DNA of 64,000 nt from Apis mellifera. Taxonomy: Eukaryota; Arthropoda; Insecta; Hymenoptera; Apidae. Numbering within the stretch: position 1 is the first letter of the stretch; the number at the start of each line of letters is the position of its first letter. The notes under the pieces are model-generated. The model did no database searches. It was given only the letters and a program-made list of their open reading frames with translations, and was not told where the DNA came from. The DNA is taken from assembly GCF_003254395.2 (NCBI RefSeq), contig NC_037653.1, positions 2,790,001-2,854,000 on the forward strand. Reading direction: 5' to 3'. The position numbers and the translations under genes were made by a program. Below, piece after piece: positions 51,008 to 64,000 of the stretch.

Positions 51008-54000
51008 TTACGCATTGCGTAATGTATTAGCGCTAATTGCACGTTTTTTCTTTCCTGTTACGGCAGTCGATTTTATCTTTTTCGATTGTTTCTTTTTTTT
51101 ACATTTTTTCTTTAAAATCTCTTGTGCATGAGAATTAGCAGAATCATCCGATGAAAAACTGTCGCATAAAGGAACAATTAAAGGTTGCAACTGTATGTGA
51201 GATCGCGGATGTGTCTGCAAATGCATTTCGGATTTCGTAATAGTCGATATTTTTCCCCCATTAGAAACAGAATCACTTTTGCGATGTTTCCTTTTGTATT
51301 CGTTTTTAAGTTGTCGCGTTTGTACTTTAGATGGCATTTCGAGCGTAACTAATTTTAAAGAATCTGCTTTAATAGTTAAAAAAGATGTTTTACCATGACG
51401 CATTTCTTCCATTCTAGAATTGGTCATTTTTTGCCATTTAAGAGGTACTTTCTTTTTCTTAGGTTTCTGTTCAATACTCTGAAGTTGGTTTTCTAATCCC
51501 GAATTAGTATCATTCGAATATATCGATTTTTTGTGTTTATATTTATTTTGTACTTCTTTCGTATTACTTTTCACGGTAAAATATTCAAAAAATTGCAACT
51601 TTTTCATATCTCTTCTAAAATAGAAACAAAATATTGAATATTTAAATTTACTATTTACAAATATTTATCACAATAATGTTCGAAAAGATTTAGCATACTT
51701 TAACAATGCCTCACTATCTGTTTTATCTTGTCTCAACGCCATATTGGATATACCCCAACTTAACGGTTCCCGTACAAAAGGAAGCGCGATATTCTTTTCT
51801 ATATTTTCTGTAACTCCCATCCATATTTGTTGTCGCAGTGAACTAAGTTTAATTTGTATATCTTGACTCCTTAATGCAACAGGGGAACGGTGTCTCAATG
51901 TTCTGTATATAAATTTAAATAATTATTGTGTTATTATATAAATATTGTATTATTATATAAATTATTAAATTTATATAATAATTATTTATAAATTTCAATA
52001 TATTTTTTTTTCAAAACATTTTTCTCTAATATCTCACCTGACCAAGCGAAGACAATGTGATTCTCTGTTGTTTGTTTTTGCTTTCTCCTTCATAACACTG
52101 AAATTCTCATCCAATGATATGCTATGGGATCTCGCTATTTCTGGCAATACTAAACTATCATCCGTTTCTTTCTGCATAAATTGAATACCATCTTCTTTGG
52201 AATACCCAAGAATTTTTGCTGAACAACCTGCTCATAAAGATACAATTTTATTCATATACTTTTTACTTTTATTTTTAATTATAATGATATAATGATACAT
52301 TACGTTCTTGTTTCGTTGATTCTTCATCCGCTGAATCATTGTACTCGCAAAAATCACTGCCAGGATCTGTAGTTGGCAAATCCATTACTGCTCTTCTGGT
52401 CTAAATATCAATCCACAGTAATAAATGTAATATATTAATATTAATATAATATATGATCCATGTATCAAGTTATATTTTGTTACATGAAGAAATAGAAGGA
52501 AATTGAAAAATTTTACCAGCATCTTTCTTCGTCGAAGGTAATAGGTTTTGTTAGTGGCTGTTCCCTTTTTGCTCCTTCTTTTAGTCAATTCTAAGCTTCG
52601 TAGGGGAACGAATGTTGGCGTAGGCGGTGGTGCACACAGATATTGCGGTGAAACAATTGGCTGCCTCACACTGTAGGTCCATGTGCTCTCCGAGAATCCT
52701 ATTTCTTCTTCCTCTTCTGAGATTGAATTATCTGATGTATTTCCTTCATCGCTAACAAATAATAAATATGCATGTCTCATAGGTATGAGTCATATGTTTT
52801 TATTTAACGTTGAAATGATGACTACCTGGAGTAGTCAGTTAAGTCGATGTTGGTTGGTTCCTCGGCACTCGAGCCACCCTTCATCAATCTGATTATTATT
52901 TTGTTTCGAAGCCTTTCCTTTGCATGTTCCAATTAATAAATTGATCACGATTAATATGATAGATTTTTAGAAAATAGGAAGGCACATGTTAACGAAGATT
53001 ATATATATATATGATAATATTTACCTTGACAGGATCTGGATCAAAAAAATCCAGCAAAGTTTCGCAAAATACTCTTCCAATTTGCTCGTAATCCTGAGTA
53101 GAAAAATGGGTTCCGGATCTAGAACCTATTTTTGTTCCTCCCATCGACGCCTCCATCGTGTAACTGTTCTGCACCCCCATAGACCAAACTACAACCCTTC
53201 CTGTACCCTCTTTACCCTTCTCCATGTGAAACTTGCAATTTTCGAAAGAGAACTAAAAAATTAAATTTTTGTTCCAGATTTAAGTTTCAGAAAGAGGGAA
53301 GAGGAATACTATATAGTGATTAACTATTTTTACTTTTAATTAACCGATTTCTATAATTGTTACACAAGTTGATAGATGAGGATTAATTTCAAACGTAAGC
53401 TTTTCTATGATTGGCCAATATTTTTCAATTAACAACTCGTTAATAAAGTAGAAATTTGGTTGAAAATTAACTCTTGAAGAATCAATCTATTTATTTTTAG
53501 TGAAATAAAATAAAATAGAAACGATTTCTTTTCTTTTCTAAAGTGAGGGAAAAAATTCATAACATTTTGATAATAGTTAATTAAGCAATATTGTATTTGT
53601 TATTAATCTTGTTACTATTTTTCAGTGTAAAGATTCATAATGTAAAATAAAAATGCACGGCTTGAATCACTTACTTTATCAGCCGCATTCTTGTGCAGCA
53701 TTAGAGGGAACACTTGTTCAGAAAGTCTAATGTGCGAAGCTGTTTTTTTGCTCTCGCAACCATAAATGAATATATTGTGCTTCCTAGAATGAGCGTGGAG
53801 ATCACAATAAATCGCCACCCCGCACTCTTCCAATAATCGGCGAATCATTAATTTCGTGTGCCATATGGAGGGATAGCTTTCTCTCATCACGGTTCTGTAT
53901 TGCCTGTTCAAATCTCTTCCCGACAACGAGCAACGATTGTTGCCTACGATAACGCCATCTGGATTCAGCATAGGAACTAATTTGAACACGAATCTTTCAC

Positions 54001-57000
54001 GTAGTACCTGCGTTTGTCAAAATCTTTCTCAATACATTTGTTGAGAAATGCAAGAAGGTTTGGATTTTGATTTATAATACAATACAAACAATATTTAGAT
54101 ATGGACATTTTTATAGATATTTGAAGAAAAAAAGCAGTGAAATTAAGATCAAGGTTAAAATTAAAATTGTCATGTTGTCTCTGGAAAGTACATACTCTGG
54201 CTTGATTCGATTCTCCGGTTAAAAAATCAATGATCCCTTTCATCGTCCAGCTTGATGGTGTTTCACCAGGATGAACTCTTGCTGTGATAACTATGCCTCT
54301 TTTTCTTTGTACTTCCTCGTATGTAGGGGCAGTAATCGTTAAATAGTAAACCCCATTTCCTGCCAATGTACGGCATAATAACCTCAATTTGGTGTATCTT
54401 GATTTTATGGGATCGGCGACTAGTTTACTGAGATATTCCTAAAAATTTTCCAATTGTTTTCTTCATGTATATATATATATCCATAATTTTTATATAATAG
54501 GTGAAATAATGAGTACAAATCATCTCTTCTTTAGTAATATTTAAACTATTCTTAATTTGTTCATTTTAAATATCAATAAATTTGTGATATAAGAATAAAG
54601 AAATTAATAAAAATAAGAATTAAGAGCATAAAAAATATATTGCAGTATCTTGAAAACTTAACTTTTACAAATTGTACATTGAATAAAAAATTAGAGACAA
54701 GTCTGCATATTTGATGAATAATTATTATTTGTTATCACATGCTGTCTCTGAATTTAATAAGAAAAAATAAAAAAATACAAGCATGCTCTGTTATTACCTG
54801 TAAATCGGTATAAGTATATGGATAACAATGTGCCAAATAGACAGTGTCTCTGTCATGAGGAAAAGAAATGTTAAACGTTAATGTGTGCTTTTCTTTTTCC
54901 TCATCACTTCTGAAAAACAAAATACTTGTAATAAAAATTAGAAATATTTGAAATCTTTTGAATACTCAATGCTAAACAATATTAAATTTATAAATTAATA
55001 TTTTGTATATCAAAAAATGATGATTATTATTATTATTATTATTAATTGTCTATGATTTGTACAAATAAATTTCCAAGTAGATGATGAACACGTACGATGA
55101 ATCATTTCTGTAATAAGCAATATTTTCTCCGCATCTTCTCCAACCGACAGCTCGTTTCTTGGCGTCCTCGATTGAATACAAAAGTGGTCGAAGACCTTCG
55201 TTATACAGGCTTTCTTCTTTGCTAAGATTCACGATGGACAATCTGAAATTTTCTCAATTTTATAGATTTATATATTAATCCTCTTAATAAAAAATTTAGA
55301 TGAGATTTGAAGAAAGGTATTCACCTATAATTCGTTCTACTTCTTGTATTCGATATTCTAAAGTAATACCACTGAGTGTGTCTTTGAGTGTAAAGATCTT
55401 TCCTAAGATAGAGTTGATAGTACGTGTCGGTGATCTTCACCACTTTACAAAGATTTCCAGATTCGAAACGGGATTCAAAATGTAAATCTGTGTTAGTATC
55501 CGTCACTTTGGTTAATTGGAGGAACACATTGTTGCTAGTTTCAACATCCTTTGACTCGTTTTCATCCAAATCTGTTGGGAATTCCGTTGGGACTGTGTTT
55601 CCACCCACGCAAGATCTACTAAACTGTTGATCGTTAATATAAATTATTAATCTTTTTGAAAATCTCATTGATTTAAAACTGGATAAAATAATTTTGAAAC
55701 AAATACAATAATTCTCCATTTATCCAGAAGATAAGAAGAAATTATGGAGAATAATTTATTTGCAAAATCTTGTATAATTAAGAAAATATTATTTCTATTT
55801 CAAAAATCTATTTTCCCTAGTTCTTGTTAATGTAAACATATGATTATTATCGCATGAGTCATCGACTTACATAACTAGTGACACCAGTTGGGTGATATCG
55901 AAATATCACAGTCCCAAGCTCATCTCCTAATGGCTTTGGTTTCGGTTCCTTTCCTGTTGGCACGTAGAATGGTTCTGGAACGAATGGAGCGTATTCAATG
56001 TGTCGTACCCTTTCTGGAAGTACCTGAAATATTAATTATTCGATCAAATAATCAAAATAAAAATTTTATTAATATTGATACAAAATTAATATTAATTACA
56101 ATTTTCCTTTTTAATAATTATTTGAATAAGAATTTATTCCAATGATGTATGAGCAATTTTCTATTATTATTATTGTTTGAAATAATAAAAAAATTTGATA
56201 AATAAATTACTTGAAAGTAATATATTTCTCAAGTAAGAATTTTAAAATTTATTCTTTATACTTATTTCACAATAATCCTGATTTTAAATTCCTTTTCTTT
56301 TTTAATATTAAGTGTCATTGAACCATCTTTGTGATTAAATAAGTACTTGCATACCTCGCATTCTGTAGGCCATCTAGCAGCTTCACGAGTAATTCCATCT
56401 ATTATGCAATGTGTATCCAATAAGTTTCTAAGAGTCTCCTGTGACTGATTATCCCTGCTTCCAAATGGAATAGAGAATAATGATAATTCCGTTTCTCGTC
56501 GTGGTATCTCACATTGCCCTAACTGCAGCAATTGCAATTCTTGAAGTTTTTTTAAATTTGCCAGCGTATTGCCTATATTAATAAATTCTATTATTGTCAA
56601 TATAATCAATTTCCAATAATGACTCTATTTCTAAATTTTAAAAATATTTTGATGATATAAAATTATACAAATATAAAATATGAAGTTTAAGTTAAAGGAT
56701 TGATATATCAAATAATAAAAATCTTTTTATAAAATATAAAATTCTAAATTTGATTTTAAATGAAAATACAATGATATAAGATATGTTACTTTATTTTGAA
56801 TGATATATTATTTAAATGATAATAATATATTTAAAAAATAAATTATTTTAATTTACAAAGATATTTTCTGATTTAAATTTGAGATAAATTTTCCATTTTC
56901 TTATTCTTTGAATAATATTTTAGAATTTATTATACAAATATTTCTTATTTCTACTTGTTATATCATAAATAAAAGGATCAAACTTACCAGGAACCGGTTG

Positions 57001-57060
57001 AATAGGAAAAAGCATAGCTTGAAGTTCCTTCACCTTGCTACCAGTCGAAAGATCTTTCAT
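51008..57060 (-). CDS. AGBL2: Cytosolic carboxypeptidase, AGBL2/3 (CCP2/3) type
   Basis: CCP enzymes are M14 zinc metallocarboxypeptidases that trim glutamates or the last residue from tubulin tails in the cytosol and axoneme. Minus exons: 57060-56988, 56572-56355, 56023-55871, 55623-55325, 55242-55096, 54909-54798, 54438-54196, 54007-53675, 53252-53025, 52917-52826, 52751-52517, 52400-52304, 52227-52038, 51902-51672 and 51614-51008, giving 1085 residues. The CCP N-domain has WYYFRISNTR and IVNLSKEESLYN. Zinc ligands are HPGE (His390, Glu393) and His486 in CDLHAHS. Substrate-site motifs are NPDGVIVGNNRCSLSGRDLN, and the catalytic Glu560 is in SYTMEASMGG. The core is intact and best fits CCP2/3. 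The last 450 or so residues are Ser-rich, then Lys-rich, and are not conserved that I can tell. The acceptor at 52918 is weak. Gene symbol follows the closest vertebrate group. Confidence 0.9.
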
Positions 57061-58753
57061 TTTTCGTTATCTTCCATCTGCTTCGTCATTTTTCACTTTC
57101 TTCTTCAACTTTAACTCGAGACTTTCAAACTTATTTTCGCCCGAATCGCAATCAATCATCCACAAAAGTTTTCCATCCAACAAACACTTTGCAATCGTGT
57201 TCATTTTCTCTAATTAATTTTTATTCCTGTTATATTTTAATTAAAGATCTTTTTTTTTTAATCATTTGTCGGATCAAATCTTTGATCATTCTTTAAATGC
57301 ATCGTTTCAAATTGATTCCATTGAACGTTGTAATTAATTAATCAATCAAATTTCGTTCGACGTGTTCCCTGAACGAATTTAGCGCGTGAACTGCCAGCAG
57401 GAAAATACGCCTTTCAGTGAAAAGGAATGTAAAAGCTGACTTGTCGATTGCCTGACAACGGAGGAATAGGGGCGGAGCTTTCTCGTTCATCGCTCTATTC
57501 TGATGAATGATCATTTGCATGGAATAAGAAAAATAAATTGTTGAAACAGATGAAATTGAAATGAATAATTTCATTGAAATTATTTCTTACATAACTATAT
57601 AATAATGATATAATTATAGTTATATTTTTTATGATTAATTAGAAGATAATAATAAAGAGAGAAAATGTATAATTTAAATAGTAGTTTTTAACTTTAACAT
57701 TATTTAGTTTAGTATAAATATGTTAAAGTCTTATTATTGTACAATGTATTAGTAGTCTTTGAAATTTGATATATTTTAAAATAATAATTGATATGTATGC
57801 AAAAATTGAGATGTATTCATTAAATTATAATTAATTTAATTTTGTATTAGATGAAGATAGAGATAGAAAATGAGATGATTCTATTTTTTCTGTCCAATTT
57901 AATGTAAACTTAAATTGGTTATAATTTATAATCTGAATTGATATTTTTGTATACCAATTTATATATTTTATATGTGTTTTAATGATTTTCAAATAATTTT
58001 CAAAGATAACTCATTAATATTGTTCCATTAATTGTTTAACATTATTAATATAACGTAAATAATTAAATCTATTTTAAATATTTAAGAAATAAAAAATGAA
58101 AAATAGGACATAATTAAATTATGTTCTATGTCTCATCAAATCTAAATATAAATGCTAAGTGATACCTACTTGTCAGTGATTAAATAAATTATTTTAAATT
58201 TTTCTCAACTTTAGTATTGGAATTTTATTTTGATTCATTGTAAAAATGATGTTATCGACCTTTTTTATCGATTCTTTCAAACTCAATCTTTGCAATTGAA
58301 TATCCTAACAGCTATGGAAAGGAAATTGTAAAAGAATTGCATCTCGTTTTACAATCTGAAATACTTTTGAAATATTTCTGCTATTTACAAAGATTAATCG
58401 TGACAGGATGATTTATCAGGGAGCGATATTAATTTAAAAACATTCGTTGGCAGTGTCTTCAAATGTTTCTTTTGCTTAGTCGCATGAAACAGCTAAGCAA
58501 TTTACTTATACATCCCTTTCCTGACTGAAAATTATTGATCAATCAAGTTTGTCGAGACTCAAGAATGGATATGCTGTTATTTCCTCGGCGAACATTCCTT
58601 CCACCAATCAATGAGCTTTCAATCGATAGGCAAGAATCGATCGATTTGTCCATTTATCGATATTCGTTCTATCTTTCCAATTATATAAATATTTACGTTG
58701 CAATTTCCAAGTAATTTTTTCTTAATCATATATAAAATTATACTGTTTTTCAG
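57061..58753. other. Divergent region between CCP and NAD synthetase genes
   Basis: About 1.7 kb, AT-rich except for CpG-bearing patches at 57060-57200 and 57340-57500. The latter is the probable CCP promoter on minus. An acceptor (TTTTTCAG) ends at 58753, so NAD synthetase has a non-coding first exon somewhere upstream, perhaps near 58430-58620. Confidence 0.45.
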
Positions 58754-58809
58754 ATAGATCACATTAATTTTCGTTTTAAATTTGAAATATTGGAAAAAGA
58801 AAAAAAAAG

Positions 58810-61800
58810 ATGGGCCGAACGGTGACAGTGGCAGTTTGCACACTAAATCAATGGGCATTGGACTTTGACGGGAATTCTAGAAGAATTTTGCAGAGTATTC
58901 AAGAAGCTAAAGATGCTGGCGCTACCTACAGAAGCGGACCAGAGTTAGAAATTTGGTAAACCAAAAAACCTTCTTCTCTAAAAAGAAAAATAGCAATCAT
59001 TCACTTAATGTGGAATTTATAATATATATTTTCATCCATAATATATTTAGAATTTGTTTTTTATATAATATATAAATAAATTTAAAAATAGTATTCAAAA
59101 TTATATTTATATAGGCACAAACTGAATGAAGAAGTATGAATTATGAAAGAATGAAAATATTACTAGCTAAGAATAATAAAAAGAGTTATAAAAGAAATAA
59201 AAAACTTAATTCTTTTATTATTATTAATGAAATATATATTATTATAATATATTTATTAATATAATAAAATTTAGTGAAATTTATTGATGATTTATTAATT
59301 CTTTTTAAGAAATAAGAAAAATTGAGAAAGTGTTCATCTATAAAATAGGCAGCAGTATAAGTTAAAAACATTTATTTATTTCTCTTTACAGTGGTTATAG
59401 CTGTGAAGACCATTTCTATGAATCAGACACGTTATTCCATAGCTGGGAAGTACTTGCAATGATTCTTAAATCGACCGTTGCCGAAGATATGCTTATCGAT
59501 GTCGGTATGCCGGTCATGCATAAAAATGTAACGTATAACTGCAGAGTGGCCTTTCTGAATCGACGAATTCTGCTCATCAGACCCAAGATGCAAATGTGCG
59601 AGGATGGAAATTACAGAGAATCTAGATGGTTCTCGCCGTGGACCAAGGTTATTCTTTGAAATTCTTATGATATATAAGAATAATTCCCAATCTTCTTAGT
59701 CTCAATATTATGTATTGTAAACTGTTTGGTAATAATTATTAATTATTTATACAGGAACGTATGGTGGAGGACTACTTTCTACCTAGAATGATATCTCAGA
59801 TCACCAATCAAACAGTGGTGCCGTTTGGCGATGCTGTTATTTCGACTAGAGACACATGTATAGGTTTTGAAATATGCGAAGAATTATGGAATCCGATGAG
59901 CAATCATATTCCAATGTCTTTGGATGGTGTTGAAATTATCGCAAATGGTAAAAATATCATAGTACATGCACAGTATTACAGAGTTTTAGAGTTAATTTTT
60001 TTAAAGTATTAATTAAACTAACAACCATTTTTAATATTTAATAATTTATTTGTATTATACAAATTTTTATATGTGAAATCACACATTTGTTAACATAATT
60101 TTAATAATATCATGGATTCATCATAGATTAAAAATTAGGTTGAAAAGGAATAAAGATAAAATTAGTTTTCTTGAGAAATAATTTTAATATAAATCCAATT
60201 CTAAAGCTTTGTAGATGCATCATATATAATAATCTTAATTTTTAATTCTTTTTTAAAGAAGAACTTATATAATTTTATTTTTGAAGGTAGTGGCTCGTAT
60301 TTTGAATTAAGGAAAGCATATGTCACTGTGGACTTAGTTAAATCAGCTACATTTAAATCTGGTGGTTGTTATATGTTTAGCAATTTGAGGGGTTGTGATG
60401 GTTCTAGAGTTTATTTTAATGGGGGTTCTTGCATTGCTTTAAATGGTCAGATTTTAAATCGTGGCAAGCAGTTTGCTTTGGATGAAGTAGAAATCATTGT
60501 TGCGACTTTTGATTTGGAGGACATAAGGTCTGTAATATTTATTAAAATTGAATTATAACTTTAAAAATTGTAATATTCGTTAAAATTTAATTTCAATTTA
60601 ATCAAATTGTTTATTTTTTTTTTTTTATAGAAGTTATAGAAACAATATCAGATCAAGATCACATCTAGCAGCCAGATCACCAAGTTACCCACGTGTAAAA
60701 GTAGATTTTGCTTTAACTTCCGAAAATTTGATTTCCACTCCTCCGGATCGACCGATCGATATAGATCTAGGTCCTTACGAAAATGAAAATATAACGGGAA
60801 AACTTTCTTATCATACTGTTAATGAAGAAATTTCAATGGCACCTGCTTGTTGGCTTTGGGATTATTTGAGGTTCGTTTATTTATACATAATAAGCTATAC
60901 TTAATATAATTTAATCGTTTTGATTTTTGATCTAAATGTTTTTTTTTTTTTTTGAAAAGGCGTTCTTGCCAAGGTGGTTTTTTTTTACCTTTGAGTGGTG
61001 GTGTTGATTCAGCCTCATCAGCATGTATGGTTTATTCTATGTGTGATATGATAGTGAACTCTGTTAAAAAAGGAGGTATGTATTATTATTTTTTTAATCA
61101 TAAGAGGATATGTTTAATAAATAATTCATCAGATCTACAGGTATTATCTGACATCAGGAAAATAGTTGGTGATTTTGAATATGTACCAACTGATCCAAAG
61201 CAACTATGCAATATTCTTCTAGTCACATGTTACATGGCAACTGAAAACTCATCTTCTGAAACAAAAACACGAGCTGCCGAACTTGCTAACCAAATTGGTT
61301 CTTATCATCATAGTATAATTATTGATGCTGCTGTATCTGCTATTTTATCCATTTTTCAACAAGTCGCTAAGCTAACACCAAGATTTAAAGTGCAAGGAGG
61401 ATCTCCTAGAGAAAATTTAGCTCTACAAAATATACAAGTTAGTTTCTACTATTTTTATAATTTTTATGAAAAGAAAAAGTTTTAAATTATTTTTAAATTA
61501 TTTTAATTTGAATAAATTAAAGCTTTAAATTATTTCTTATAATTTTTTTAAGGCTCGTTTAAGAATGGTAATATCTTATTTGTTTGCTCAATTGATGCTC
61601 TGGGTTAGAGGACGACCAGGTGGTCTTCTAGTATTAGGAAGCAGTAATGTCGACGAGGCGCTTCGAGGATACTTCACCAAATATGATTGCAGTAGTGCTG
61701 ATATCAATCCTATTGGTGGAATAGCAAAGAATGATTTAAAATCGTTCCTTTCTTACTTTAGGTTAATATTTTAATAATTAATAAATTAATATTTTTTAAA

Positions 61801-62530
61801 AACTTTCTTTTTTAAATATATATATATATATATGAACAATTATTAATTTTGTTTTAGAAAAAAGCATGGAATAACGGCTTTAGATAATATTCTGGATGCT
61901 CCTCCAACTGCAGAATTAGAGCCTCTTCAAGCAGGGCAACTTGCACAGCTTGATGAAATTGATATGGGTATGACGTATCAGGAACTTGGCATATTTGGAC
62001 GTTTAAGAAAACAAGATTGTGCTGGACCTTTCACAATGTTTTGTAGACTTGTCCATATGTGGGATAAATGTACTTCAAAAGAAGTAACTAATCATCAATC
62101 CTTGTCGCTACAAAATGTATCAACATTTTTAAATTTATAATAATTCATTTATAGGTAGCGGACAAGGTGAAACATTTTTATAGATGTTACGCAATAAATC
62201 GGCATAAAATGACTATCTTAACACCATCCTGTCATGCAGAAACTTATAGTCCAGACGATAACAGATTCGATCATCGACCTTTTTTGTACAATCATACATG
62301 GAAATGGCAATTTAATGCAATTGACGAACAGGTTGATTACGCTAGAATATATATATATAATATATATCTTAAAATGAGTCAAGATGATTTTTTATAAATA
62401 AAAAATCAATTTATCACAGGTGAAACGTTTTCTCGACGAAGAGAAATCACCGAGAGGTCAAAAGGATGCGCCGAAGGTACCGATGAAGCCCAGATACATG
62501 ATGCTCAGCTCCGTAATTAGTAGTGAGTAA
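58810..62530 (+). CDS. NADSYN1: Glutamine-dependent NAD+ synthetase
   Basis: Catalyses the last step of NAD+ synthesis, amidating nicotinic acid adenine dinucleotide with ATP and glutamine. Exons: 58810-58955, 59392-59647, 59755-59947, 60287-60527, 60631-60870, 60960-61075, 61133-61437, 61553-61761, 61858-62083, 62155-62331 and 62420-62530, giving 739 residues. The N-terminal nitrilase-type glutaminase domain keeps its Glu-Lys-Cys triad at Glu45 (GPELEICGYSCEDHF), Lys114 (RPKMQMCEDGNYR) and Cys175 (GFEICEELW), the same numbers as in the human enzyme. The ligase domain has the ATP PP-loop LSGGVDSAS at about 370-378, then SSETKTRAAELA, GSSNVDEALRGY and KYDCSSADINPIGG. Human NADSYN1 is 706 residues. 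AATAAA at 62530-62535 overlaps the stop codon. No active-site loss is seen. Confidence 0.96.
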
Positions 62531-63320
62531 ATAAACAAAAAAAAAAAGTGTACATTATCGCTGATACCAAGCTCGAATCGTGGAGAAGGGAAAAGCATTG
62601 CGAAATCATCTCTAAAAAGAATGATTTCCTTGCGTGTTTATCGAGCTAAACAGCATCGATCGACGAATAAGATCCATCGATTTCCGGAAAGTCGAACGGG
62701 CCGCCGACAAACGACCACCCAGTAATTTTGACCCACCCAGTGCGCACATACTTGTTTGTCCTTCATCCCTACCGAAAAATCATCACACATCGGCATCATT
62801 CTTTGTTGCAGATAAAACACATCCTGGAGTAGTAGTTTAACCGTAGCCAGTAGCTCTCTCTGTCTATTATCATTTTGATATTGCAGCCTTGCAAACGCAT
62901 CGAAACACAAGCTTGCTAACCGACCGTTCGTACAATCGACCAATTCCTCATTGCATCGGCCCTGTTTCACACATTAATGATCTTTCTGCAAAGAAAATTT
63001 GGCTACACTTTATCGTGAGGAAACTAATAACAACTGGAAGGATCGTATAATTTAAACAGATTGTATTATATTAATGCAATTAATATTAAATGCGAGTATA
63101 TATTTATGCAAATTGTGTGATTAATCATTATAATAATATCCCTCTTCGAAATCCGTTTTATAAATAAGGTAAAGTGATTAAAAATTAATTAAAAATAAAT
63201 TTAAATTTGCTTGGGATAGACGCAATTAATAATGTTTTACTTTTATTTTATTCTTTTCCATTTCTACACAGACAACGTGCAACCGCATTTCATACTCATG
63301 GATAGATATTCAATCAAAAC

Positions 63321-63409
63321 ATGACAAATGGATTTGAGAGCCTAGATATCATTGATTATATCATTGATTATATATTCAAAATGACAAATGGATTTGAGAG
63401 CCTAGATAT
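63321..63409 (+). repeat. Short tandem duplication, 60-base period
   Basis: A perfect 29-base segment occurs at 63321-63349 and again at 63381-63409 (beginning ATGACAAATGG, ending CCTAGATAT). ATCATTGATTATAT-type sequence lies between and after the copies. The identity of the copies suggests a recent slippage or duplication. Confidence 0.9.
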
Positions 63410-63672
63410 ATCATTGATTTAGAGGTGGTTTCATTCTTCCTTCAAGTTTTTCTTTAAAATGCGATATACACAATATATTAAACAATAATGGGCATTTTAT
63501 TTCCATGCATACTATACAACTCGTGACAGTAACGAGTCATACGTACAATTTGACACTCGTTCAAAAATTTAAACGTACAAGGCGCAGCACTGTACCACCA
63601 ATCATGTAACAAGGAGAGAGAGAAAAAAAAAAAAAAAAAAATAGTCGTTCTTGTAGACAATGATAACGAGAC

Positions 63673-63790
63673 GATATATATTTATTTTTATTTATATATG
63701 TATGTATCTATATATGCAATACATATGTATATATATATATAGATAATATATATATATATATATAAATATATATTTATATATTATTAATAA
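63673..63790. repeat. TA microsatellite
   Basis: Mixed TATATA, TATGTATG and AATATATA repeats over about 115 bases; simple AT-rich repeat. Confidence 0.85.
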
Positions 63791-64000
63791 TGTCAATATA
63801 ATCAAAATTATTAATATATCAATAATATTATAATATTAAACATTACAATATACTAGGCGGTGTGATAATCTTGACAAGTTAAAACTGTCAAAGATGAATA
63901 ATTATTATTGGTAAATATTGGTATAAATGGTAGCAGGTATAAATGGAAAATTTCTATTGATAATGATAATAAAAATATCTAGGCTAATAGTTCGGACAAT

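Larger units (their letters stand above)
62531..64000. other. Downstream region of NAD synthetase, no assigned gene
   Basis: It contains a GC-richer stretch at about 62630-62960 whose minus strand carries a 110-codon open frame (see findings), an AT-rich remainder, a short duplication at 63321-63409, an A-run at about 63626-63641 and a TA microsatellite. No recognised gene. Confidence 0.5.

Noticed and set aside
1..64000. CRISPR arrays, tRNA and rRNA genes, intact transposons
   Set aside because: I looked for regular direct repeats, cloverleaf hallmarks and transposase or reverse transcriptase motifs and saw none. A tRNA scan and a repeat search would be the decisive tests.

Overview
This window is eukaryotic and looks like honey bee DNA (genus Apis, Hymenoptera). 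Genes are split by GT-AG introns, mostly short. Intergenic DNA is very AT-rich, broken by CpG-rich patches near one developmental gene. Every recognised protein is an animal family, and the P450 matches the hymenopteran CYP4G11 type. The exact species cannot be told from this sequence. No bacterial features, CRISPR arrays, rRNA or tRNA genes, or intact transposons were seen.

Layout. (1) 1-16.3 kb: the sprouty locus. A single cysteine-rich coding exon lies at 10170-11435, preceded by about 10 kb of CpG-, purine- and pyrimidine-rich DNA (probable promoter, leader exon and intron) and followed by a long low-complexity tail. (2) 16.3-22.8 kb: an AT-rich gap with a pair of TCACGTGA motifs and a pyrimidine tract. 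(3) 22.8-25.6 kb: STN1 (+) and TIPRL (-) converge, with overlapping poly(A) hexamers. (4) 26.7-29.6 kb: a two-pore potassium channel. (5) 30.5-30.8 kb: an unrecognised 93-residue coiled-coil protein. (6) 31.3-35.8 kb: a 992-residue ZAD-type zinc-finger protein. (7) 38.4-40.9 kb (-): a TPR protein resembling TTC29. (8) 41.3-45.4 kb (-): a CYP4G11-like P450 with a TATA promoter, a leader exon and one GC-AG intron. (9) 45.5-51 kb: an AT-rich gap with a foldback repeat. (10) 51-57.1 kb (-): a cytosolic carboxypeptidase of the AGBL2/3 type in 15 exons. (11) 58.8-62.5 kb (+): glutamine-dependent NAD+ synthetase. (12) 62.5-64 kb: no recognised gene.

These are mostly unrelated single genes, not an operon or pathway cluster. 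Functions covered are receptor tyrosine kinase feedback (sprouty), telomere capping (STN1), PP2A/TOR signalling (TIPRL), membrane potential (K2P), axoneme biology (TTC29 and the tubulin-type carboxypeptidase), cuticular hydrocarbon synthesis (CYP4G) and NAD+ synthesis. Exon boundaries were placed by hand from splice signals and reading phase. All nine multi-exon models close in frame. I did not find a convincing new multi-gene system. The most unusual items are the 49.2-49.7 kb foldback cluster, the compact STN1, the ZAD protein with extra CxxC pairs, and a long upstream ORF before sprouty.
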